Source of the DNA: an uncultured Lachnospiraceae bacterium
GTDB taxonomy: Bacteria > Bacillota_A > Clostridia > Lachnospirales > Lachnospiraceae
DNA length: 16,174 nt
Reading direction: 5' to 3'
NCBI GenBank assembly: GCA_902780985.1
Contig: CACZHN010000097.1
Location: 1 to 16,174, forward strand
The notes under the pieces were generated by a model, which saw only the letters and a program-made list of their open reading frames with translations, had not been told where the DNA came from and made no database searches. Below are positions 1 through 7,520 of this stretch, in pieces (the first letter of the stretch is position 1; each line of letters starts with the position of its first letter). Both the position numbers and the translations under genes were made by a program.

Positions 1-2
1 AT

Positions 3-683
3 ATGACCGACATACTGATAATTGAAGACGACTCCGAACTCCGTGAACTCCTCTGCGACTTCATGGCCGCCGAAGGCTTCTCCGTCCACGGCTCTGCCAC
101 TGCCGAAGACGGCATCGCATTTCTGGAGACCGGACTTGCCCGCATAATCCTTCTGGATCTCATGCTTCCGGGAATCGACGGATTTACCGCATGTACGGCC
201 ATAAGGGAGAACAAGGATATTCCGATCATCATGATGAGTGCCCGGGGCGACGATGAGAGTAAGCTTATGGGATACCGTCTGGGAGCGGATGATTATATCG
301 AGAAGCCGGTATCTGTTCCGGTGCTTACGGCAAAGATCAAGGCTCTGCTTCACAGGAGTGAGGCCCATGGGGAAAAGACCGAGAGCCTGACATATAAGAA
401 TATATCGATCGATACCGCAAAGAGAGCGGTATATAAAGACGGAGCGGAGTGTGACATCAGGGGAAAACTCTACGACCTGCTCTTATACATGATGGAAAAC
501 AGAGGCAGGCTTCTGGATAAGGATGAGCTTTACGATGCGGTCTGGAAAGATGCATTTGTTGAGCAGGCCACTCTGAACGTACATGTGAGATGGCTCAGAG
601 AGAGACTGGAAGAAGAGCCTAATTCGCCGAAGATCATAAAGACAGTCTGGAGAAAGGGATATATATTTGGTGATGACGATTGA
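3..683 (+). CDS. OmpR/PhoB-family DNA-binding response regulator
   Basis: This is a 226-residue cytoplasmic transcription factor controlled by phosphorylation from a sensor kinase, almost certainly the one encoded next. Residues 1-115 form a receiver domain: acidic pocket E8/D9/D10, phospho-acceptor D52 in LLDLMLP, switch serine S79 in MMSAR, and K101 in YIEKP. Residues about 130-226 form a winged-helix effector domain, with the usual OmpR ending LNVHVRWLRERLEEEP followed by IIKTVWRKGYIF. The length is typical of the family. The ATG two bases into the window fits the family N-terminus (MxxILIIEDD), so the gene is probably complete, but its ribosome binding site lies outside. Its TGA overlaps the TTG start of the kinase gene, so the two are translationally coupled. 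The regulated genes cannot be identified from here. Confidence 0.95.
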   Translation: MTDILIIEDDSELRELLCDFMAAEGFSVHGSATAEDGIAFLETGLARIILLDLMLPGIDGFTACTAIRENKDIPIIMMSARGDDESKLMGYRLGADDYIEKPVSVPVLTAKIKALLHRSEAHGEKTESLTYKNISIDTAKRAVYKDGAECDIRGKLYDLLLYMMENRGRLLDKDELYDAVWKDAFVEQATLNVHVRWLRERLEEEPNSPKIIKTVWRKGYIFGDDD

Positions 684-2020
684 AATCCATAGTTAAGCCG
701 ATCATTGTCATTACCGCGGTGTTTCTCGTGACCGCAGCGACTTTATACATGGTGATCACAAACCATTATAAATGCGAAGACGGTATGAGAAATGTGGTAA
801 TGAACCGGATCACTTCGGAAACGGAAAAGAATCTGGCGGAGGCAGGAAGTGATGACAGGGAACTGAGCCTCGAAATGCTTCCGGACATGACGACCTATAA
901 GACGGAATACGGAAGCAAAGCTGTTCCCGACGATATAAGCATCGTCAGTATGGCATCATTTGGGGAGAATCTTTACGGGGATGCGGCATACATCCGTCCG
1001 GTGGGATACGCAGCCGAGAATTCGCCGAAACAGCTGAAGGGATTCTTATATTTCACATACAAGTCCGACAGTGGGACATTTACTTTAGAGATGGCAGGGA
1101 TAATTCTGCTTATCTCTTATTTTGCTGTTATGGCGATCATTCTTATCGGATATCACGTTATGATAGAGCCGTTCAACCGCCTGTCCGAATATCCCGAAAA
1201 GATAGCCAAGGGCAGAATGGAATCGGGAATCCCGGAGACGAAGCAGAGATTCTTCGGAAAGTATATCTGGGGAATGAATATGCTGAAGGACGAGATGAAG
1301 CATAAGCAGAACTCCCTGAACGTTATGGAGAAAGAAAAGCAGACTCTGATAATCTCCATAGCCCACGGAATTAAGACGCCTCTTTCGAATATCAAGCTCT
1401 ATGCGGAAGCTATTGAAAGAGGTATATATCACGAAGATAAGAAACCGAATGAGAAGGATGCCGAAACCGCCGCTAAGATAAGCAGAAATGTAGAGAAGGT
1501 TGAGGCTCTCGTAAAGGATATAATGGATAAGAGTGCGGAGATAAACGTGAATTACACGCCGGACATTAAAGCCTTTTATCTTAAGGAACTGATGGATCTG
1601 GTGAAGAAAGAGTATTCCGCAAGAGCGGAACTGCTGCACATTCCTTTTGAAACAGTGTGCGAGAACAATCCGCTGGTGACCGGTGATAAGGACGGTATAT
1701 TCACCATCGTGTCCCAGCTTATGGAGAACGCCATTAAATACGGCTCCGGACAGGGAATCAGTGTCACTATGGGACGTCAGGATGAGGATATATTTATAAC
1801 GGTTAAGAATAAGGGAAATGTACTTTCGGAGGAAGAGACAGCCTATGTATTTAAAAGCTTCTGGCGCGGCTCGAATTCCCGCAGTACGGAAGGACAGGGA
1901 ATCGGCCTTTATGTATCGAAGAAGATGGCGGAAGCCCTTTCGGGAGATATATTCATGAAAGTCTGGGAAGCGGAAGATACAACGGAAGTAACACTTATCA
2001 TTCCCGTAAGTATAGGCTGA
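680..2020 (+). CDS. Membrane sensor histidine kinase, partner of the preceding regulator
   Basis: This is a 446-residue membrane histidine kinase. TM1 is at about residues 7-27 and TM2 at about 137-160. Between them lies a roughly 110-residue extracytoplasmic sensor region with no fold I recognise. A HAMP-like linker follows (about 161-215), then the dimerisation and phospho-acceptor helix with H229 in IAHGIKTPL, and an ATPase domain with the N box LMENAIKYG (347-355), a G1 region VKNKGN (375-380) and a G2 box EGQGIGLYVS (404-413). The residue after the histidine is glycine, where this family normally has D or E. The G1 box also has asparagine instead of the usual DxG aspartate. The start is TTG: the next in-frame Met (residue 24) would remove TM1, and a weak GGTGA lies at 669-673. 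The frame overlaps the regulator stop, so this is a cognate pair. A perfect terminator follows. Confidence 0.93.
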   Translation: MKSIVKPIIVITAVFLVTAATLYMVITNHYKCEDGMRNVVMNRITSETEKNLAEAGSDDRELSLEMLPDMTTYKTEYGSKAVPDDISIVSMASFGENLYGDAAYIRPVGYAAENSPKQLKGFLYFTYKSDSGTFTLEMAGIILLISYFAVMAIILIGYHVMIEPFNRLSEYPEKIAKGRMESGIPETKQRFFGKYIWGMNMLKDEMKHKQNSLNVMEKEKQTLIISIAHGIKTPLSNIKLYAEAIERGIYHEDKKPNEKDAETAAKISRNVEKVEALVKDIMDKSAEINVNYTPDIKAFYLKELMDLVKKEYSARAELLHIPFETVCENNPLVTGDKDGIFTIVSQLMENAIKYGSGQGISVTMGRQDEDIFITVKNKGNVLSEEETAYVFKSFWRGSNSRSTEGQGIGLYVSKKMAEALSGDIFMKVWEAEDTTEVTLIIPVSIG

Positions 2021-2036
2021 GATAATTTAAGGCAAT

Positions 2037-2073
2037 AAAAAAATCCGGAATCATATGATTCCGGACTTTTTTT
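2037..2073. terminator. Bidirectional intrinsic terminator between convergent genes
   Basis: A perfect 22-base palindrome (2044-2065, arm TCCGGAATCAT) is flanked by seven A residues on the left (2037-2043) and seven T residues on the right (2067-2073). Read from either strand it gives an 11-bp stem followed by a U tract. It can therefore stop the kinase transcript on the plus strand and the small membrane-protein transcript on the minus strand. It lies between their two stop codons. Confidence 0.93.
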
Positions 2074-2080
2074 GAATCTA

Positions 2081-2494
2081 TTAAGCCCTGTTTGACTTTG
2101 TTGTAGCTACGTAGATGATACCTGAAACAAGTAAGCAGATAGCACCAACAAGTGTAAGAGTATTTCCTAATCCCTTCTCAACAAGTGAACCGAGAGCACC
2201 GTACTCTTCGAGCTCTGAGTTGTTAAGCGTGTATGAAAGGAAAAGTCCGATAGCTCCGAGAAGTGCGAAGATAAGAACAGGAACCTTCTTGCCGATTAAA
2301 GCAAAGAGAAGTGCAAGTACGATGAATGCTGCCCATACAATCGCGATAACCTGAATCTCACCATCGATGCTCATAAGGCTGACTGACATTTTCTGGCCTA
2401 AAAAGTCTACACTGTAGAAAGGAAGAACAAGTCCCAGAAACGAAATAACTGCTGCTACAAGTACAATAAGTGTACCAACCGGATTCTTTTTCAC
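2081..2494 (-). CDS. Small four-helix membrane protein, function unknown
   Basis: This is a 137-residue hydrophobic protein and the only gene on the minus strand. Predicted membrane helices lie at about residues 7-27, 47-68, 71-89 and 109-130. A short polar loop lies between helices 1 and 2 (FYSVDFLGQKMSVSLMSIDG), and a second loop lies between helices 3 and 4 (about 90-108). A basic N-terminus (MKKNP) precedes helix 1 and a short polar tail (TTKSNRA) follows helix 4. I recognise no catalytic motif or named family; small proteins of this look are common in clostridia. The start is GTG at 2494-2492, supported by AGGGAGG nine bases upstream. The gene stands alone: convergent with the first two-component pair and divergent from the MATE operon. 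Real coding is supported by the strong binding site, the clean helix pattern and the dedicated terminator. Confidence 0.85.
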   Translation of the reverse strand: MKKNPVGTLIVLVAAVISFLGLVLPFYSVDFLGQKMSVSLMSIDGEIQVIAIVWAAFIVLALLFALIGKKVPVLIFALLGAIGLFLSYTLNNSELEEYGALGSLVEKGLGNTLTLVGAICLLVSGIIYVATTKSNRA

Positions 2495-2503
2495 TTAATA
2501 AAA

Positions 2504-2510
2504 CCTCCCT
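2504..2510 (-). promoter_or_regulatory. Ribosome binding site of the small membrane protein gene
   Basis: On the minus strand AGGGAGG lies nine bases before a GTG codon. No other in-frame start is nearby, so this site fixes the GTG start at 2494. Confidence 0.85.
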
Positions 2511-2614
2511 GTTAAAATGAAATAAATCATGTTAAATTGATCAGCTGATGGCTAGATAATACAAAAAATCAAATTGCAAAACATCATTCAAATGTATGAC
2601 ATTGCAAAAAATAT

Positions 2615-2643
2615 TTGAATTAAACTGCGGATTACTGCATAAT
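2615..2643 (+). promoter_or_regulatory. Candidate sigma-A promoter for the MATE operon
   Basis: A -35-like TTGAAT (2615-2620) and a -10-like CATAAT (2638-2643) are separated by exactly 17 bases, about 40 bases before the ATG of the MATE gene. The match is 4/6 and 5/6 to consensus. The -35 element overlaps the right arm of an 8-bp inverted repeat (ATTCAAAT at 2586-2593, ATTTGAAT at 2613-2620), which could be an operator. The rest of the divergent gap 2495-2682 is AT-rich. It contains two copies of ATTGCAAAA (2573-2581 and 2601-2609) and no additional gene that I can see. Confidence 0.5.
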
Positions 2644-2682
2644 AATTAACTGACATAAGAAATAAGAAAAGAAGTAGAAATA

Positions 2683-4077
2683 ATGGACAAATCAAGAGAA
2701 TCACTGAACTTTTACGAGAAGGTATTCAAGCTGGCACTGCCTATTGCGGGGCAGAGTCTTATAACCATCGGGGTTAACATGCTGGATACCATAATGGTGG
2801 GAAAATTGGGAGATGAGCCGCTGTCGGCGACGTCTCTGGCCAATTCATTTATAAGCGTGTATCAGATATTTTGTATGGGACTCGGAATGGGAGCATCCGT
2901 TCTGGTTTCCAGATATTGGGGAATGAAACAATTCGAGAATGACGAGGGAGTAAGAAACAGCGCTTCGGTAGCCCTTCGTCAGACGGTGAGTCTGATGCTC
3001 AGACTTACGATCATCCTGGCACTTGCATTTGCGGCAGCAACCTTTGTGATGCCGGGACTTATAATGAGAACATATACGGATAATCCGGTGACCATAGAAC
3101 AGGGAGTAAGATATTTTAAATATTCGATACCTACATATTTCTTCCTGGGAGTTTCACTGACCGTCACCATAGCCCTAAGAAGCGTGGGACAGGTCATGCT
3201 GCCTCTTCTGGTTTCCATAGGAGCATTCTTCGTTAATCTTTCCATGAATTATATGTTCATCTTCGGAAAGCTCGGAGCTCCGAGAATGGAAGTTGCGGGT
3301 GCGGCACTGGGAACTCTGATAGCGAGAATATTCGAATTTACATTTATTGTGGGTTACCTGCTGATATTCGACAGAAGGATATTCTTCAGACTGAAGGACC
3401 TTTTCATGAAGACCAGATCACTCCTCGGGGAGTACATACGTATCTGCATACCGGTACTTATCAGTGACGGAATCCTTGCTATCGGAAACAACTCGGTAGC
3501 CATGGTAATAGGTCATCTGGGAGATGCGTTTACATCCGCAAATGCGGTGACCAGCGTAACCCAGCAGCTGAGTACCGTAGTAATATCCGGCGTAAGCCAG
3601 GCGGGAGCCATCGTTACGGGAATAACCCTCGGAGAGGGCGACAGAGAAAAGACCATGAGGCAGGGATACAAGTTCTTCGGACTCGGTCTCGTGCTGGGAC
3701 TTATGTCCGCGGGATTTATAGCCGCCTTCAGCAATATGATCATCGGATATTACGACAATCTGAGTCCGGAATCCATAAAGATAGCAAAAGAACTGATGAT
3801 GGCTATAAGCCTTATCATAGTATTCCAGGGAACCAACAGTATCATGACCAAAGGTGTTCTCCGAGGCGGCGGCGATACGAAGATGCTGATGCTTGCGGAC
3901 AACATATTCCTGTGGATACTTGCAATCCCTCTGGGAATTCTGGCCGGATTTGTATTTCATCTTCCGGCATTCTGGATCTACATATTCCTGAAGTCGGATC
4001 AGATAGTTAAGACCTTCTGGGCATATCTCAGACTCAGAGGCGGAAAATGGATCAAGAAGATATCAACGGGAAATTAG
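2683..4077 (+). CDS. MATE-family multidrug/organic cation exporter
   Basis: This is a 464-residue integral membrane protein with about twelve hydrophobic helices in two homologous halves, the length and pattern of the MATE (NorM/DinF-type) antiporters. These export drugs or cationic metabolites in exchange for sodium ions or protons. Family features include the N-terminal LALPIAGQSLITIGVNMLDT region with VGKLGD near residues 39-44, the mirrored NNSVAMVIGHLGD motif at the start of the second half, and RGGGDTKM late in the protein. The ribosome binding site is weak (GAAG only), but the ATG at 2683 matches the family N-terminus. It is the first gene of a tight plus-strand run; the next gene begins 22 nt downstream with no terminator between. 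The substrate cannot be read from sequence. The association with an aminopropyltransferase-like gene makes a polyamine or cationic compound a reasonable guess only. Confidence 0.92.
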   Translation: MDKSRESLNFYEKVFKLALPIAGQSLITIGVNMLDTIMVGKLGDEPLSATSLANSFISVYQIFCMGLGMGASVLVSRYWGMKQFENDEGVRNSASVALRQTVSLMLRLTIILALAFAAATFVMPGLIMRTYTDNPVTIEQGVRYFKYSIPTYFFLGVSLTVTIALRSVGQVMLPLLVSIGAFFVNLSMNYMFIFGKLGAPRMEVAGAALGTLIARIFEFTFIVGYLLIFDRRIFFRLKDLFMKTRSLLGEYIRICIPVLISDGILAIGNNSVAMVIGHLGDAFTSANAVTSVTQQLSTVVISGVSQAGAIVTGITLGEGDREKTMRQGYKFFGLGLVLGLMSAGFIAAFSNMIIGYYDNLSPESIKIAKELMMAISLIIVFQGTNSIMTKGVLRGGGDTKMLMLADNIFLWILAIPLGILAGFVFHLPAFWIYIFLKSDQIVKTFWAYLRLRGGKWIKKISTGN

Positions 4078-4089
4078 TATTATATAAGT

Positions 4090-4093
4090 GAGG
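4090..4093 (+). promoter_or_regulatory. Ribosome binding site deciding the start of the phosphatase-fold gene
   Basis: GAGG lies six bases before the ATG at 4100. A GTG at 4088 would extend the frame by four residues, but it overlaps this site and has no purine-rich stretch in front of it. The ATG is therefore preferred. Confidence 0.7.
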
Positions 4094-4099
4094 TTGAAA

Positions 4100-5194
4100 A
4101 TGGCAAAAGAAGCAGGGGAAAAGAAAAAGTTTAAATGGTGGAAGATACCTCTTCTCATCATTCTGGCAGTAGTACTTGCGGCAGGCGGATATGTGGCTTA
4201 CGTATTCCTGTCATATTCGAGAATAGAGGATAATCTGGCTATCTCTCCGGAGGGAAATGCAACGGAGAAGGCCAAGGTCGGAGAAGAATATACCATAGTT
4301 ACATTTAACGTAGGATTCGGTGCTTACACACCGGACTTCACATTCTTCATGGATGAAGGTACGGAAAGCCGTGCAGAGTCCAAGGAAAGCGTTGAGCGAT
4401 GCATCAACGGTTCGGCGGATATAGCTCTTTCCTATGATCCTGATATCGTGCTTTTCCAGGAAGTGGATATCGGATCCACAAGAAGCCATCAGGTTGAAGA
4501 GAGAAATATGATAAATGCCAAGTTCGGCGACTATGATAATCTCTTTGCACAGAACTATAATTCAGCATATCTTATGTACCCGATAACAGAGCCTCACGGC
4601 GCATCCAAGTCGGGAATCCTTACAGAGAGCCGTTTCGATATCACATCGGGACTCAGAAGAAGTCTTCCGATAGCCGAGGGATTTAAGAAGATCCTGGATC
4701 TGGACAGATGTTACAGCATCGCAAGGATCCCTGTTGAAGACGGCAAGGAACTGGTACTCATCAATACGCACCTTTCCGCATACGGAACGGATGCATCTCA
4801 GGGAAATGCACAGCTGGAAATGCTCTTTGCCGATATGAAGGCAGAGTATGACAAGGGCAACTATGTTATCTGCGGCGGTGATTTCAATCATGATTTCACT
4901 ACGGATTCGAGAGAACATTTCAATCCGGGCACAGATAAGATCTACAGCTGGTGCCAGCCATTCCCGGACAATATAATTCCGGCAGGATTTAAGAAATGTA
5001 CGAACTATGCGGACGGCATGGTTTCCACAACAAGATACACAAATATTCCGTATTCACCTGAAAGCTTCACGGTAATACTGGACGGATTCATCATATCCGA
5101 CAATGTAACCTGCGAATACGTTCAGAATATGGATAAGGCATATGAATTCACGGATCACAATCCGGTAGTTATGAAGTTTGTACTGGGAGAGTAA
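4100..5194 (+). CDS. Membrane-anchored endonuclease/exonuclease/phosphatase-fold enzyme
   Basis: This is a 364-residue protein with a lysine-rich N-terminus, one membrane helix at about residues 15-37, and an extracytoplasmic metal-dependent phosphodiesterase/phosphatase domain of the EEP superfamily (DNase I, exonuclease III, sphingomyelinase and inositol phosphatase relatives). Family residues appear in order: N70 in IVTFNVGFG, E121 in IVLFQEVD, H224 in LINTHLS, D261 and N263 in CGGDFNHD, D328 in ILDGFII, and the closing D352-H353 in TDHNPV. All expected catalytic and Mg-binding positions are present, so it should be active. The likely substrate is a phosphodiester or phosphomonoester outside the membrane (nucleic acid, phospholipid headgroup or sugar phosphate); sequence does not decide which. 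It lies between the MATE gene (22 nt) and the aminopropyltransferase-like gene (2 nt), so it is very likely co-transcribed with both. Confidence 0.88.
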   Translation: MAKEAGEKKKFKWWKIPLLIILAVVLAAGGYVAYVFLSYSRIEDNLAISPEGNATEKAKVGEEYTIVTFNVGFGAYTPDFTFFMDEGTESRAESKESVERCINGSADIALSYDPDIVLFQEVDIGSTRSHQVEERNMINAKFGDYDNLFAQNYNSAYLMYPITEPHGASKSGILTESRFDITSGLRRSLPIAEGFKKILDLDRCYSIARIPVEDGKELVLINTHLSAYGTDASQGNAQLEMLFADMKAEYDKGNYVICGGDFNHDFTTDSREHFNPGTDKIYSWCQPFPDNIIPAGFKKCTNYADGMVSTTRYTNIPYSPESFTVILDGFIISDNVTCEYVQNMDKAYEFTDHNPVVMKFVLGE

Positions 5195-5196
5195 CA

Positions 5197-6810
5197 TTGA
5201 AGAACCCTATACTTAAGAACAAAGCATACCTGTATCTCACGGAATTTTTTGCGGGTATGTCGGTTATGGCCGTGGAACTCGGAGCCAGCAGACTTCTGGC
5301 ACCTTACTTCAGTTCATCACAGATTGTGTGGACTATCATAATAGGAACCATAATGATAGCGATGGCCCTGGGAAATATCATGGGCGGACGCTGGGCTGAC
5401 AAGAATCCGGATCCGGATAAACTTTACGGCCGTATCATAATAGCTGCCATATGGATAGCGCTTATACCGGTAGTGGGCAAGTACATCGTTATAGGAATAT
5501 CCGCACTTCTGGTATTTACCATAAGCACGAATTTCCTTGTTATAGCTGCATTTGCGGCATGTATGGCAGTGTTTGTGTTTCCGCTGTTCCTTCTGGGAAC
5601 CGTAACACCGTCACTGGTGAAGTATACGGTAGACAGTCTGAATGACAGCGGAAAAGTAGTAGGTTATCTGAACGCTTCCAATACCATCGGAAGCATAATA
5701 GGAACATTTGTTCCTACATTTATCAGTATTCCGGCAGTGGGAACCAGCATAACATTTCTTATCTTTGCGGGAATCCTTATGCTGCTGGCGATAATCTATT
5801 TCATCTCAGGAAAGAAGAAGTCCGTGAAAGCGGCAGTGGGAGCGGTGATCTTCATCATCTCATGTATCTTCGGACACGGAGATTCTTTTGCGTTCTGGGA
5901 GCATGATCTTACTTTCGAGGGAGAGTCCATTTACAACTATCTTCAGGTTTACGAGGATGATTCGAAGGTGGTGCTTTCCACAAATGTACTCTTCGGAGTT
6001 CAGTCGGTGTACCGCAAGGAGAAAACTCTTACGGGCATGTATTACGACTATGCCATGGCGGCACCTTATATGGCGGGAATGAAGGAAAAGGATAACATAG
6101 ATATCCTTATTCTGGGAATGGGTACGGGAACTTATGCTACCCAGTGCAGCCGCTATTTTGAAAATGCATCGGTAGAGGGAGTCGAGATAGATCAGAAGAT
6201 CACGGATCTTGCCAGAGAATATTTCGAACTTCCGGAAGAGATAAAAGTAACAACCTATGACGGAAGGGCATATCTTCAGGGACTCAGCTCCGCTGGCGAT
6301 GAGAAGAAGTTCGATGTGATAATGATCGATGCCTATCAGGATATAACCATTCCCTTTCAGATGTCCTCCGTGGAATTCTTTACTCTCGTGAGAGACCATC
6401 TCACGGATGACGGAGTTATGGTTGTAAACATGAATATGAAATCCGACGGAGAGAAGGGAATCAACAGATATCTGGGAGATACCATCTGCTCCGTATTTGA
6501 TACGGTTTATACCGTTGATGTTCAGTACAGTACCAACAGAGAACTTTTCGCATCCAACAATCCGGAAATGATGGACAGATTCGAAAAGGGCTGCGAAGCG
6601 GAATCAGACGGAGAACTGATTCAGATGATGGCACAGGTAGATGCGGGTCTGGTGAAATACGAATCGGGGAACCTTATTCTCACAGACGACAAAGCACCTG
6701 TAGAGCTTCTCAGTATGAATGCCATAGATGCCATCATAAGAGAAGAAGTGGATTATTATAAGCGGATATATGAAGAAAAGGGATTTCAGGGAGTATTGGA
6801 GGCTTTCTAA
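5197..6810 (+). CDS. Membrane-fused spermidine-synthase-like (aminopropyltransferase-fold) protein
   Basis: This is a 537-residue two-part protein. Residues 1-225 are hydrophobic, with about seven or eight membrane helices resembling half of an MFS transporter (RLLAPYFSSSQIVW, GNIMGGRWAD, LGTVTPSLVKY). Residues about 235-537 form a Rossmann methyltransferase-like domain of the spermidine synthase family: ESIYNYLQV (243-251), nucleotide loop LGMGTGTYA (306-314), acidic VEGVEID (326-332), YDGRAYL (354-360), and IDAYQDITIPFQMSSVEFF (377-395). The last is the counterpart of the DAFSGDSIPxHLLTxEF signature in the fused MFS/spermidine synthase group. Such proteins bind an S-adenosylmethionine-type cofactor; whether this one transfers aminopropyl groups is unproven. 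The start is TTG at 5197, seven bases after GGGAG, two bases beyond the previous stop. The stop overlaps the next ATG (TAATG). Confidence 0.88.
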   Translation: MKNPILKNKAYLYLTEFFAGMSVMAVELGASRLLAPYFSSSQIVWTIIIGTIMIAMALGNIMGGRWADKNPDPDKLYGRIIIAAIWIALIPVVGKYIVIGISALLVFTISTNFLVIAAFAACMAVFVFPLFLLGTVTPSLVKYTVDSLNDSGKVVGYLNASNTIGSIIGTFVPTFISIPAVGTSITFLIFAGILMLLAIIYFISGKKKSVKAAVGAVIFIISCIFGHGDSFAFWEHDLTFEGESIYNYLQVYEDDSKVVLSTNVLFGVQSVYRKEKTLTGMYYDYAMAAPYMAGMKEKDNIDILILGMGTGTYATQCSRYFENASVEGVEIDQKITDLAREYFELPEEIKVTTYDGRAYLQGLSSAGDEKKFDVIMIDAYQDITIPFQMSSVEFFTLVRDHLTDDGVMVVNMNMKSDGEKGINRYLGDTICSVFDTVYTVDVQYSTNRELFASNNPEMMDRFEKGCEAESDGELIQMMAQVDAGLVKYESGNLILTDDKAPVELLSMNAIDAIIREEVDYYKRIYEEKGFQGVLEAF

Positions 6811-7520
6811 TGGATTACAGTGTTCTTATCGTGGATGATGAAACCGAACTGGCCGAATCAACCGCCGAGTACTTTAACATGTTTGATGTACCGTCGAAAT
6901 GCGTGTTCAATGCGAAAGACGCGATGGATTTCTTCAAGGAAAATACAGCCAAGCTTATTCTGCTGGATATCAATCTTGAAGAGAAGGGAGGTATATCCGG
7001 TTTCGATCTCTGCAAGAAGATCAGACAGACACTGGATGTTCCGATCCTCTTTATCAGTGCCCGTTCCAGTGATGACGACATGGTAATAGCGCTTAATATA
7101 GGCGGTGACGATTATATCACAAAGCCTTATTCACTCAGTGTTCTTCACGCGAAGGTGAAGGCGGTGCTGAAGAGATACGATAAGATGACCGAGATGGAAA
7201 AAGAAAAGGAAAAGCCGGAAGACCGTATCGTCAGCTTCGGTCAGGCAGAGATAAATCTCGATACCTCGATCGTTAAGAGAAAGGGCGAATTCGTAACCCT
7301 TACGGCTATGGAATATAAACTTCTGCACTACCTTGTGAAGAATAAGAACAGGGTAATTCCGAAGAATGAGATATTTGATTTTGTATGGGAAGACAGCTTT
7401 GTATCCGACGGAACACTCAATGTCCATATAAGACACCTTAGAGAAAAACTGGAGGAGGATCCCAATAACCCTGCTTATATCAAGACCGTAAGAGGTATGG
7501 GAATAATGTTTAAACTATGA
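6810..7520 (+). CDS. OmpR/PhoB-family DNA-binding response regulator (second system)
   Basis: This is a 236-residue regulator. The receiver domain occupies residues 1-118: acidic pocket D9/D10, phospho-acceptor D53 in LLDINLEE, switch S83 in ISARS, and K105 in YITKPYS. A charged linker (MTEMEKEKEKPED) leads to a winged-helix DNA-binding domain (about 138-236) containing LTAMEYKLLHYLVKN and a recognition region GTLNVHIRHLREKLEEDP. GGAGG at 6798-6802, seven bases upstream, fixes the ATG, which overlaps the previous stop codon. The gene is therefore the fourth member of the MATE/phosphatase/aminopropyltransferase operon and is translationally coupled on both sides. It resembles the regulator at the left edge, especially in the effector half, suggesting a common ancestor. 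A plausible target is the CARDB/ABC unit just downstream, where phased direct repeats lie before the first gene. Confidence 0.95.
   Translation: MDYSVLIVDDETELAESTAEYFNMFDVPSKCVFNAKDAMDFFKENTAKLILLDINLEEKGGISGFDLCKKIRQTLDVPILFISARSSDDDMVIALNIGGDDYITKPYSLSVLHAKVKAVLKRYDKMTEMEKEKEKPEDRIVSFGQAEINLDTSIVKRKGEFVTLTAMEYKLLHYLVKNKNRVIPKNEIFDFVWEDSFVSDGTLNVHIRHLREKLEEDPNNPAYIKTVRGMGIMFKL

Noticed and set aside
1085..1639. A 184-codon minus-strand open frame inside the first kinase gene
   Set aside because: It lies wholly within a clear kinase gene, its translation has no recognisable domain, and it has no ribosome binding site of note. It is a shadow of the kinase codons, as are the other long antisense frames in this window.
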